Shown here piece after piece: positions 1 to 7,093 of a DNA stretch of 12,549 nucleotides. Position numbers and translations under genes: made by a program. The stretch's first letter is position 1. Every line of letters begins with the position of its first letter. Origin of the DNA: an uncultured Desulfobacteraceae bacterium (lineage in GTDB: Bacteria > Desulfobacterota > Desulfobacteria > Desulfobacterales > UBA2174); contig CALJLV010000144.1 in the NCBI GenBank assembly GCA_937982505.1, positions 1-12,549 on the forward strand. Direction: 5' to 3'. Under the pieces are notes generated by a model. The model saw only the letters and a program-made list of their open reading frames with translations. It was not told the DNA's origin and made no database searches.

Positions 1-122
1 GTCGATGATCTGATATCCGATGGTTCTTTGGACTTTAACAGGCCATGTGTCGAAGGCATTCCAGATGAGGTCCGAAAGCTCTTCGCCAGTTTATAGGCAT
101 CCAGCTCGACCACCGCTTTCAT
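1..122 (-). pseudogene. Frameshifted, partial four-helix-bundle (S23-like) protein
   Basis: The ATG at 122 is preceded by a strong ribosome binding site (GGGAGG, five bases before the ATG). The first 13 codons read MKAVVELDAYKLA. The frame then becomes unlike the family, but moving to the next frame at about 81-84 gives EELSDLIWNAFDTWPVKVQ and then RTIGYQIID up to the window edge. The joined peptide, D-x-Y-K-L-A-E-E-L-S-D-L-I-W with a later T-I-G-x-Q, matches the start of the four-helix-bundle family related to 23S rRNA intervening-sequence proteins. One missing G (GGCGAAG where GGCGGAAG is expected) explains the break. The downstream frame has a TAA at 93-91 and no start codon, so it cannot be a separate gene. 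The C-terminal two thirds lie outside the window. The break may be a real mutation or a sequencing error. The biochemical role of the family is unclear. Confidence 0.68.
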
Positions 123-195
123 TGCTGCCTCCCGGACTGAACGTTCCAGGAATATCTCAACGCCCATAAGACGCTACGCAAAAGAGCGGCAAACC

Positions 196-237
196 AAGTT
201 TCTAATTTCCAATTTCTAATTTCGATTTTCCAGTTTC
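196..237 (-). repeat. Heptanucleotide tandem repeat after carB (six units)
   Basis: On the minus strand six contiguous 7-nt units follow one another without a gap: GAAACTG, GAAAATC, GAAATTA, GAAATTG, GAAATTA, GAAACTT (consensus GAAAYTR). The first unit overlaps the TGA stop codon of carB (238-236). The tract is AT-rich in a GC-rich neighbourhood, and the same unit type recurs just before carA at 4695-4729. I see no hairpin with a T-run here, so it does not look like an intrinsic terminator. It resembles in style the short tandemly repeated heptamers known in cyanobacteria, but the unit sequence differs. Confidence 0.85.
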
Positions 238-3200
238 AAACCACAAAATACTCCTGAAGCGCCCGGACCCCCAGATCCTGCCGCTTCATCGCCGCGATGC
301 CCCGGGCCATGGCCCTGGCGCCGGCCAGGGTGGTGGCATACGGGACGCGGTACTTGATGGCCGCCCGGCGGATCTCGAACCCGTCGCGCTGGGTCTGCCC
401 GAAACCTCCACTGCCGGTGTTGATCACCAGGTGGATCTCCTGGTTCTTGATGGCGTCCACCACGTGGGGCCGGCCCGACGAGACCTTGTTGATGGGCTGG
501 TTGGCGATTCCCTGGTCCGTCAGAAAGGCGCTGGTGCCCCGGGTGGCCAGAATCCGAAAACCGCATTCGGCCAACTGGCGCGCCACGGGCACCAGGGCCG
601 GCTTGTGGCGATCTTCGACGGATAAAAAGACCGTCCCTTCCAAGGGCAGCCGCTGGCCGGCCCCGAGCTGGGCCTTGGCGTAGGCCCGGCCGAAATCGGT
701 GTCGATGCCCATCACTTCCCCGGTGGACTTCATCTCCGGACCCAGCAGGGTGTCGGCCCCGGGAAAGCGGTCGAAGGGCAGCACGGCCTCCTTGACCGAA
801 ACGTGGGCCGGAATCCGCTCGGCGGCATATCCCAGTTGGGCCAGGCTCTGGCCCAGCATCACCCGGGTGGCCAGCTTGGCCAGGGGAACCCCGGTGGCCT
901 TGGAAACAAAGGGCACGGTGCGCGACGCGCGGGGGTTGACTTCCAGCACGTAGAGCTGCCGATCCTTGATGGCGTATTGGACATTCATCAGTCCGACCAC
1001 GCCCAGCTCCATGGCCATCGCCCGGGTGGCGGCCGCCACTTCCTCGATCAGCTCGGCGTCGATGCTGTCGGGGGGCAGCACGCAGGCCGAGTCGCCCGAA
1101 TGGACCCCGGCCTCCTCGATGTGCTCCATGATTCCGCCGATCAGGGTGGTGGTCCCGTCGCAGATGGCATCCACGTCCAGCTCCACGGCGTCCTCGAGAA
1201 ACTTGTCGATGAGCACCGGGTGTTCCGGAGAGGCCTGGAGGGCCAGGCGGGTGAAGGCGTCCAGGTCGACCCGGTCATGGACGATTTTCATGGCCCTTCC
1301 CCCCAGGACGTACGAGGGCCGCACGATCACCGGATAGCCGATGCGCTCGGCCACCGCCGCCGCCTCGGCCACCCCGACGGCCGTGCCGTTGGGCGGCTGC
1401 TTGAGGCCCAGTTTGTGGAGCATGGCCTGGAACAATTGGCGGTCTTCGGCCCGGTCGATGCTCGCCGGCTGGGTGCCCAGGATCGGCACCCCGGCCCGGG
1501 CCAGGGGCACGGCCAGGTTGAGGGGCGTCTGGCCGCCGAACTGCACGATGACCCCCATGGGCTTTTCGGTCTCCACGATGTGCAGCACATCCTCCCTGGT
1601 CAGCGGCTCGAAGTAGAGCTTGTCGCTGGTGTCGTAGTCCGTGCTCACCGTCTCGGGGTTGGAGTTGACCATGATGCTCTCGATGCCCATCTCGCGCAGG
1701 GCGAAAGAGGCGTGCACGCAGCAGTAGTCGAACTCGATCCCCTGGCCGATGCGGTTGGGACCGCCGCCGAGGATCATCACTTTTTGGCGGTCCGAGACCC
1801 GGGCCTCGTTTTCCTCTTCGTAGGTGCTGTAGTAGTAGGGCGTGGCGGCGCGAAACTCCGCCGCGCAGGTGTCCACCAGCTTGTAGACCGGCCGGATGCC
1901 CAGATGCTTGCGCCGGGCCGAGACCGCGTCTTCGCCGGTGCCGGTCAGATGGGCGATCTGCACGTCGGAAAACCCCAGGCGCTTGGCCCGCCACAGCGGT
2001 CGGTGTTCGAGCTCCCCTTGCGCGCCGCGCAGGCGCTGCTCGTAATCCACGATTTCCTGAATCTGGTAGAGAAACCACGGGTCGATCCCGGTCAGGCGCT
2101 GGATGGCGTCGATGGGGATCTGGTGCACCAGGGCCTGGCGCAGGTAGAAGATCCGCTGGCTGTTGGGCACGGCCAGTTTCCGCTCGATTTCGCCGACGGT
2201 CAGGGGGCTGTCGGCCCGTTCGCCGCGTTCGGCCCCGTCGCGGCCGTCGGCCCCCAGGCCGAAGCGGCCGATCTCCAGGGATCGCAGGGCCTTTTGCAGG
2301 GCCTCCTTGAAGGTGCGGCCGATGGCCATGGTCTCGCCCACCGAGCGCATGGCGGTGGTGAGCAGGTCCTCGGTTTCGGGAAATTTTTCGAAGGTCCAGC
2401 GGGGAATCTTGACCACGCAGTAGTCCAGGGTCGGCTCGAAGGCCGCCATGGTCTGGCCGGTGATGTCGTTTTGGATCTCGTCCAGGGTGTAGCCCACGGC
2501 CAGCTTGGCGGCGATCTTGGCAATGGGATAGCCCGTGGCCTTGGAGGCCAGGGCCGAAGAGCGCGACACCCGCGGGTTCATCTCCACCACCACCATCTCG
2601 CCGGTGCCCGGATGGACGGCGAACTGGACGTTGGAGCCCCCGGTGTCCACCCCGATTTCGCGCATGATGGCGATGGCCGCGTCGCGCATGGCCTGGTACT
2701 CGCGGTCGGTGAGGGTCTGGGCCGGGGCCACGGTGATGGAATCGCCGGTGTGGACCCCCATGGGATCCAGGTTTTCAATCGAGCAGATGATGCACACGTT
2801 GTCGTTGCGGTCGCGCATCACCTCCAGCTCGTACTCCTTCCAGCCCAGGACCGATTCCTCCAGCATCACCTGGTGGATCAGGCTGGCGTCGATCCCCGCC
2901 TTGGCCCACAGGTCCAGGTCCTCGGGGTTGTAGGCCACCCCGCCCCCGGTGCCGCCCAGGGTGAAGCTGGGCCGCACGATGATGGGATATCCGATCTCGG
3001 CGGCGACGCGGTGGGCTTCCTCCAGGGTGGTGGCGATGCCGCTGCGGGGGATGCGCAGCCCGATGCGGCCCATGGCCCGGCGGAAGCGGTCGCGGTCCTC
3101 GGCCTTCTCGATGGCCGCGATGGAGGCCCCGATCAGCTCCACCCCGTATTTTTCGAGGACCCCCATGCGGGCCACTTCCACCGCCGTGTTCAGGCCGGTC

Positions 3201-3478
3201 TGGCCCCCCAGGGTCGGCAGCAGGGCGTCCGGCCGCTCTTTTTCGATGATCAGGCGCACGGCCTCCGGCGTCACCGGCTCGATGTAGGTGCGGTCGGCGG
3301 TTTCCGGATCGGTCATGATGGTGGCCGGGTTGGAGTTGACCAGGAGCACCTCGTAGCCCTCTTCGCGCAGGGCCTTGCAGGCCTGGGTGCCGGAATAGTC
3401 GAACTCGCAGGCCTGGCTGATGATGATCGGCCCGGCTCCGATGATCAGAATCTTGTGGATGTCGCTTCGCTTGGGCAT
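236..3478 (-). CDS. carB: Carbamoyl-phosphate synthase large subunit
   Basis: This 1080-residue protein makes carbamoyl phosphate from bicarbonate, ammonia delivered by CarA, and two ATP, in the cytoplasm, feeding pyrimidine and arginine synthesis. The length is that of a full bacterial CarB. The first half (about 1-400) begins KILIIGAGPIIISQACEFDY. It carries ATP-grasp residues at the same numbers as E. coli CarB: R129, R169 (IVRP), E215, E299 and N301 (EMNPR). A linker/oligomerisation region follows (about 405-555). The second half (about 560-935) begins GGGPNRIGQGIEFDY and has R720 in VRPSYVLGGRAM and EVNPR at 846-850. The C-terminal allosteric MGS-like domain (about 945-1080) has ATRGTSAFL and GRPHVVDAIKN. 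All key residues I checked are present, so it should be active. The start is fixed by family alignment, but the upstream sequence (CACCCTTAAAAACC) has no good Shine-Dalgarno site. It lies 82 nt after carA, across a 9-nt repeat tract. Confidence 0.98.
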   Translation of the reverse strand: MPKRSDIHKILIIGAGPIIISQACEFDYSGTQACKALREEGYEVLLVNSNPATIMTDPETADRTYIEPVTPEAVRLIIEKERPDALLPTLGGQTGLNTAVEVARMGVLEKYGVELIGASIAAIEKAEDRDRFRRAMGRIGLRIPRSGIATTLEEAHRVAAEIGYPIIVRPSFTLGGTGGGVAYNPEDLDLWAKAGIDASLIHQVMLEESVLGWKEYELEVMRDRNDNVCIICSIENLDPMGVHTGDSITVAPAQTLTDREYQAMRDAAIAIMREIGVDTGGSNVQFAVHPGTGEMVVVEMNPRVSRSSALASKATGYPIAKIAAKLAVGYTLDEIQNDITGQTMAAFEPTLDYCVVKIPRWTFEKFPETEDLLTTAMRSVGETMAIGRTFKEALQKALRSLEIGRFGLGADGRDGAERGERADSPLTVGEIERKLAVPNSQRIFYLRQALVHQIPIDAIQRLTGIDPWFLYQIQEIVDYEQRLRGAQGELEHRPLWRAKRLGFSDVQIAHLTGTGEDAVSARRKHLGIRPVYKLVDTCAAEFRAATPYYYSTYEEENEARVSDRQKVMILGGGPNRIGQGIEFDYCCVHASFALREMGIESIMVNSNPETVSTDYDTSDKLYFEPLTREDVLHIVETEKPMGVIVQFGGQTPLNLAVPLARAGVPILGTQPASIDRAEDRQLFQAMLHKLGLKQPPNGTAVGVAEAAAVAERIGYPVIVRPSYVLGGRAMKIVHDRVDLDAFTRLALQASPEHPVLIDKFLEDAVELDVDAICDGTTTLIGGIMEHIEEAGVHSGDSACVLPPDSIDAELIEEVAAATRAMAMELGVVGLMNVQYAIKDRQLYVLEVNPRASRTVPFVSKATGVPLAKLATRVMLGQSLAQLGYAAERIPAHVSVKEAVLPFDRFPGADTLLGPEMKSTGEVMGIDTDFGRAYAKAQLGAGQRLPLEGTVFLSVEDRHKPALVPVARQLAECGFRILATRGTSAFLTDQGIANQPINKVSSGRPHVVDAIKNQEIHLVINTGSGGFGQTQRDGFEIRRAAIKYRVPYATTLAGARAMARGIAAMKRQDLGVRALQEYFVV

Positions 3479-3486
3479 GGTTTTTA

Positions 3487-3540
3487 AGGGTGATCCGTCC
3501 CATCGGTCCGATCCGGCGGATCCGACCGATCTGATTGATC
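3487..3540 (-). repeat. Nonanucleotide tandem repeat between carA and carB (six units)
   Basis: On the minus strand six contiguous 9-nt units all begin with GAT: GATCAATCA, GATCGGTCG, GATCCGCCG, GATCGGACC, GATGGGACG, GATCACCCT. They fill most of the 82-nt carA-carB gap and end eight bases before the carB ATG. The array contains an imperfect inverted repeat, annotated separately. Because nine is a multiple of three, one frame reads as D-x-x triplets. That frame is not carA's own and lies after its stop, so the tract is taken as an intergenic repeat. Confidence 0.85.
3502..3530. repeat. Inverted repeat (13-bp arms, 3-nt loop) upstream of carB
   Basis: ATCGGTCCGATCC (3502-3514) and GGATCCGACCGAT (3518-3530) are reverse complements with one mismatch, separated by GGC. 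In the carA-carB mRNA this would form a GC-rich hairpin ending 23 nt before the carB start. There is no following U-run, so it is not a typical terminator. It could protect mRNA, tune the carA:carB ratio, or be a by-product of the 9-nt repeat. Confidence 0.75.
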
Positions 3541-3560
3541 CTTGCCGGGGGGCAGGGCCT

Positions 3561-4697
3561 TCACCGCCCGATCAGGTCTCGAAACTCGCCAAAGAGATAA
3601 TGGGCGTCGTGGGGCCCCGGACCGGCCTCGGGATGGTACTGGACCGCCATCAGCGGATACTCGAGGTGCCGGAACCCTTCCAGGGTGGCGTCGTTGAGGT
3701 TGATGTGGGTCACCTGGACCGGCTTGCCCGCCAGACTGTCCAGGTCCACGGCGAACCCGTGGTTCTGGCTGGTAATCTCGATCCGGCCGGTAAGCAGATT
3801 CTTCACCGGCTGGTTGATGCCCCGGTGGCCGAACTTGAGCTTGTAGGTGCGCCCGCCCAGCGCCAGGCCGAGCAACTGGTGCCCCAGGCAGATCCCGAAC
3901 ATGGGCCGGTAGCCGAGCAGCGAACGGATGGCCTCCACGGCGTAGACGACCGGTTCCGGGTCTCCGGGGCCGTTGGAGAGAAAAATCCCGTCCGGGTCCA
4001 TGGCCCGCACCGTGGCCGCCTCGGTGGCCGCCGGCACCACCACGATCTCGAACCCCGCCCCTTCCAGACAGCGCAGAATATTGTGCTTGATGCCGAAATC
4101 GAAGGCCACCACCGCCGGCCGCGCACCCCGGTGGCGCCAGACGCGCCGGTCGAGGACCGCAACGCCCATCCCCAGTGGCACCGCGCTTCCGTTCCGCCAG
4201 CGGTAGGCGGTATCGGCCGTCACGGTCCGGGCCAGATCCTGGCCCACCATGCTGGGCAAGGCCCGGGCCCGGGCCGCGAGGGCCTCGGGGTCCAGGTCCT
4301 GGGTGGAAACCACGGCCCGCAGGGCGCCCCGGTTGCGGATGTGGCGCGTCAGGGCCCGGGTGTCCAGGGCCTCCAGGCCCAGGACCCCCTGGGCGGCCAG
4401 ATAATCGGCGAGGCTCTGGGAGGCGCGCCAGTTGCTCGGGCGGCGCTGGTATTCGCGCACCAGAAAAGCGGCCACCTGGATGCGGTGCGACTCGACATCC
4501 TCGGGATTGACCCCGTAATTGCCCATGAGCGGATAGGTCATGGCCACCATCTGGCCGCAGTAGGACGGATCGGTGAGGATCTCCTGGTAGCCGCTCATGC
4601 CGGTATTGAACACCACCTCGCCGCAAGCTTCGCCGGGACCGGTGAAGCTGCGGCAGGCGAAGGTGCGGCCGTCTTCCAGAGCTAAAAGGGCTTTCAT
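3561..4697 (-). CDS. carA: Carbamoyl-phosphate synthase small subunit (glutamine amidotransferase)
   Basis: This 378-residue protein hydrolyses glutamine and sends ammonia to CarB. The N-terminal CPSase small-chain domain (about 1-150) shows GEVVFNTGMSGYQEILTDPS. The C-terminal class I amidotransferase domain (about 190-378) shows AFDFGIKHNILR, FLSNGPGDP, GICLGHQLLGLALGG with nucleophile C270, and QYHPEAGPGP with H355 and E357. The Cys-His-Glu triad is therefore complete and the length is normal. The ATG at 4697 gives the usual N-terminus. The only ribosome binding site is a weak GGAAA within the 7-nt repeat, about nine bases before the ATG. It lies 36 nt after the glutamate synthase fusion gene and 82 nt before carB, in the same direction, so it is probably transcribed with both. 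Confidence 0.98.
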   Translation of the reverse strand: MKALLALEDGRTFACRSFTGPGEACGEVVFNTGMSGYQEILTDPSYCGQMVAMTYPLMGNYGVNPEDVESHRIQVAAFLVREYQRRPSNWRASQSLADYLAAQGVLGLEALDTRALTRHIRNRGALRAVVSTQDLDPEALAARARALPSMVGQDLARTVTADTAYRWRNGSAVPLGMGVAVLDRRVWRHRGARPAVVAFDFGIKHNILRCLEGAGFEIVVVPAATEAATVRAMDPDGIFLSNGPGDPEPVVYAVEAIRSLLGYRPMFGICLGHQLLGLALGGRTYKLKFGHRGINQPVKNLLTGRIEITSQNHGFAVDLDSLAGKPVQVTHINLNDATLEGFRHLEYPLMAVQYHPEAGPGPHDAHYLFGEFRDLIGR

Positions 4698-4729
4698 TTT
4701 CCAGTTTCCAGTTTCAAATTTCCAGTGTC
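4695..4729 (-). repeat. Heptanucleotide tandem repeat overlapping the carA start
   Basis: On the minus strand five contiguous 7-nt units run GACACTG, GAAATTT, GAAACTG, GAAACTG, GAAAATG. The last unit contains the carA ATG (4697-4695). The array fills nearly all of the 36-nt gap after the glutamate synthase fusion gene and supplies carA's only weak Shine-Dalgarno-like sequence. The units match the family at 196-237 after carB, so the same repeat type brackets carA-carB. Confidence 0.82.
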
Positions 4730-4733
4730 CACC

Positions 4734-7079
4734 CTACCCTAACGGCTCGTTTTCCACCAGGTCCCAGATTCCGCAGGGGCAGGCCCCGGCGCAAAAGCCG
4801 CAGCCGATGCAGCGCTCCGAATCCGCCGCGTAGCGCCAGCCCCCCTCGGCGGTTTCCTCCCGCCGGATGGCCGTCTGGGGGCAGACCGCGGCGCAGATCC
4901 CGCAATCCCGGCAACTGCCGCAGGAAGCGCATTCGGCCCCGCACTGGTCGAGGCTCTCGTAGGCGACCACGCGGGGATCGAAGTAGGCCAGGGCCATGCG
5001 CTGCTTGTCGATCATCCGCCGGGCCGTGGTCCTCGGCCGCCGGCCGGCCAGAACTTCGACGATGGCCGCGGCCGCCCGGCGTCCGGCGCCGATGGCGTCG
5101 GTCAGCAGTCCGGGGCGCACCGCGTCGCCGATGGCGAAAATCTTCGGATCGCTGGTCTGGAACTGGTCGTCCACCTTTACAAAGCCCCGAACCACGGAGA
5201 CGGTCTCCGGGAGAAAAGACAGATCCGGGCTGTCGCCGATGGAGATGACCACCGTATCGGCGGGCAGAATCTCCCCGTCTGTGGTGACCAGGCCCTCGCC
5301 GGTGATCTCCCGGGTAAACAGCGGCCAGCGGAAGCGGGCCCCCACGGCCTCGGCCGCCTGGCGTTCCCTGCCGAAGGAGGCCGGTTCCTGGACATCGACG
5401 AGGGTGATGTCCCGGGCCCCCAGGCGGTGGGCCTCGGTGGCCACGTCGCAGCCCACGTTGCCCGCGCCGATGACGACCACCCGCTCGCCGGGATGGGCGG
5501 TGCCGGTCTTGGCGGCGGCCAGAAAATCGAGGGCCGTCACCAGGCGCTCGGCACCGGGAATCGGCAGGCTGCGCGGGCGGGCGGCCCCCACGGCGACCAC
5601 CACGGCATCGTAGTCCGCCGCCATCTGCCGCACATCGGCCGGGGTCAGGGGCTCCTGGAGACGGGTGTGGGGGATCACGGCCCGCACCCGCTCGAATTCG
5701 GCCTCCAGGACCTCGGCCGGAATCCGGCTTTGGGGGATCGCACGGGCCATCTTGCCGCCCAGGGTTTCGGCCGCATCGAAAATCGTGGCCTCGTGGCCGG
5801 CGCGCCGCAGCTGCCAGGCCACCGAGATCCCGGCCGGACCGCCGCCGATCACGGCGATGCGCCGGCCGCTGAGGGGCGGCAGTTCAGGCAGACGGGCCGC
5901 GATGCTGGCCCGGCCGAGCCGGGTGACGTCCACCGGCGCCATCAACGCCGACTGCTTGGTGCAGGCCGCCATGCACAGGTTGGGGCACAGGTAACCGCAG
6001 ACCGCGGCGGGAAAAGGGGTATAGGCCAGGGCCAGGTCCACCGCCTCGTCCACCCGCCCCTGGCGCACCAGGGCCCAGCGCTCCTGGACCGGGATTCCGG
6101 TGGGGCAGCTCGCCTCGCAGGGGGCGGTGTACTGGCGGTTTTCCCAGACCGGCACCCAGCGGCGCAAATCGCCGGTGGTGACCACCGCAATGGGCGTGCG
6201 CGGCACCTGGGTCAGGTCGCCCACCAGACCGCCGGCCCCGAGTTCGGCATCCCAGACCGTCCGGTGAAAGTCGCCCATGGCCCGCAGCGGCCGCCCCCGG
6301 CGCTCCATGGGAGCGCGGGCCATGATCAGCTGCCACTGGGTGCGGTCGCACAGGGCCTCGCCCAATTCAGGGCGCTGGATCTCGGCAAGAAAGCGCGGCA
6401 GGCGATCCATGAGCCAGTTCCAGTCGCCATCCGCGATGGGCACCCGCTTGGCATCAGCCTGGCTGTAACCCTGGTGCGGGCCGCGGAAAAAGACCTTGCC
6501 CCCCACCATGCCCACGAAGGGCCGATACCCGAGGACATTACCGGGATTCTGGGGACCGACTCCGCAGACGACGGCGATCCCCCCGGCCATGAACTCGCCG
6601 AAGTAGTCGCCCACCGAGCCCAGGACCCACAGCTCGGGCGGGGCAAAACGCGGGTTGTGCTTGGTCATGGTCATGCCCCGGGCCCCGATGCTGCCGCCGA
6701 TGCGGATTCGGCCCTGGGCCATCCCGTTGCCCACCCCGTTGGAGGCGTTGCCGTGGACCACGATGGCGGCCCCGGCGTTGAGCCAGCCCACGTCGTCCGA
6801 GGCCGGTCCCATGAGCTCGATCCGCGTGTTGGCAAAGCCCAGGGACCCGAGGCGCTGGCCGGCGTGGCCTTCGACGATCACATGGACCGGCTCGCCGCCG
6901 GCCCCCCAGAGCCGCCCGCCGATCCCGTGCTGGCCGAAAGCCTCGACCCGAAGCCGCCGGTGCCCCTCGGCCACGGCCTGCTGAATTCGCTCTTCAAGGA
7001 TCCGTGAAGGGAGGCGATGGCCGTTTTCGCGGCCGGAAAGGACCATTTCATCGGCGTTTTGTTGATCCACCGCGTTCAT
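4734..7079 (-). CDS. Glutamate synthase fusion: GXGXG domain + GltD-like flavoprotein + ferredoxin
   Basis: This 781-residue multidomain protein probably supplies the structural GXGXG domain and the reductant-handling subunit of glutamate synthase. Residues about 30-250 are the GXGXG beta-helix domain (GSIGARGMTMTK; GYRPFVGMVGGKVFFRG). Residues about 300-390 hold N-terminal GltD-type Fe-S cysteines (C321, C325, C361, C365, C369, C373). They lack the leading C-x2-C pair of E. coli GltD. Residues about 405-680 are the two-nucleotide oxidoreductase: FAD site IGGGPAG at 411-417, NAD(P) site GAGNVG at 538-543, second FAD motif AIGDAVRPG at 649-657. The tail has two ferredoxin motifs, C723-C726-C729-C733 and C757-C760-C763-C767, plus extra cysteines at 713, 717 and 720. 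D562 at the end of the second NAD-fold strand suggests NADH rather than NADPH (inference). The start ATG follows AAAGGAG overlapping the previous gene's stop codon (TAAAGGAG), 11 nt between genes. Confidence 0.9.
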   Translation of the reverse strand: MNAVDQQNADEMVLSGRENGHRLPSRILEERIQQAVAEGHRRLRVEAFGQHGIGGRLWGAGGEPVHVIVEGHAGQRLGSLGFANTRIELMGPASDDVGWLNAGAAIVVHGNASNGVGNGMAQGRIRIGGSIGARGMTMTKHNPRFAPPELWVLGSVGDYFGEFMAGGIAVVCGVGPQNPGNVLGYRPFVGMVGGKVFFRGPHQGYSQADAKRVPIADGDWNWLMDRLPRFLAEIQRPELGEALCDRTQWQLIMARAPMERRGRPLRAMGDFHRTVWDAELGAGGLVGDLTQVPRTPIAVVTTGDLRRWVPVWENRQYTAPCEASCPTGIPVQERWALVRQGRVDEAVDLALAYTPFPAAVCGYLCPNLCMAACTKQSALMAPVDVTRLGRASIAARLPELPPLSGRRIAVIGGGPAGISVAWQLRRAGHEATIFDAAETLGGKMARAIPQSRIPAEVLEAEFERVRAVIPHTRLQEPLTPADVRQMAADYDAVVVAVGAARPRSLPIPGAERLVTALDFLAAAKTGTAHPGERVVVIGAGNVGCDVATEAHRLGARDITLVDVQEPASFGRERQAAEAVGARFRWPLFTREITGEGLVTTDGEILPADTVVISIGDSPDLSFLPETVSVVRGFVKVDDQFQTSDPKIFAIGDAVRPGLLTDAIGAGRRAAAAIVEVLAGRRPRTTARRMIDKQRMALAYFDPRVVAYESLDQCGAECASCGSCRDCGICAAVCPQTAIRREETAEGGWRYAADSERCIGCGFCAGACPCGIWDLVENEPLG

Positions 7080-7093
7080 TCCAGGCTCCTTTA
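7080..7093 (-). promoter_or_regulatory. Ribosome binding site overlapping a stop codon
   Basis: The TAA stop of the glutamate synthase core gene runs directly into the Shine-Dalgarno sequence of the next gene (TAAAGGAG, then CCTGGA, then ATG). This arrangement indicates translational coupling and fixes the start of the fusion gene at 7079. Confidence 0.8.

Noticed and set aside
196..237. CRISPR-like array
   Set aside because: Units are 7 nt without spacers; no cas genes are in the window.
803..3487. Long plus-strand open frame (894 codons) antisense to carB
   Set aside because: It lies opposite a complete, well-conserved carB; its translation is Gly/His/Asp/Val-rich with no recognisable domain, as expected of a shadow frame in GC-rich DNA.
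3487..3560. Possible continuation of carA into a D-x-x repeat peptide
   Set aside because: The D-x-x reading is in another frame than carA, which ends normally after EFRDLIGR with TGA.
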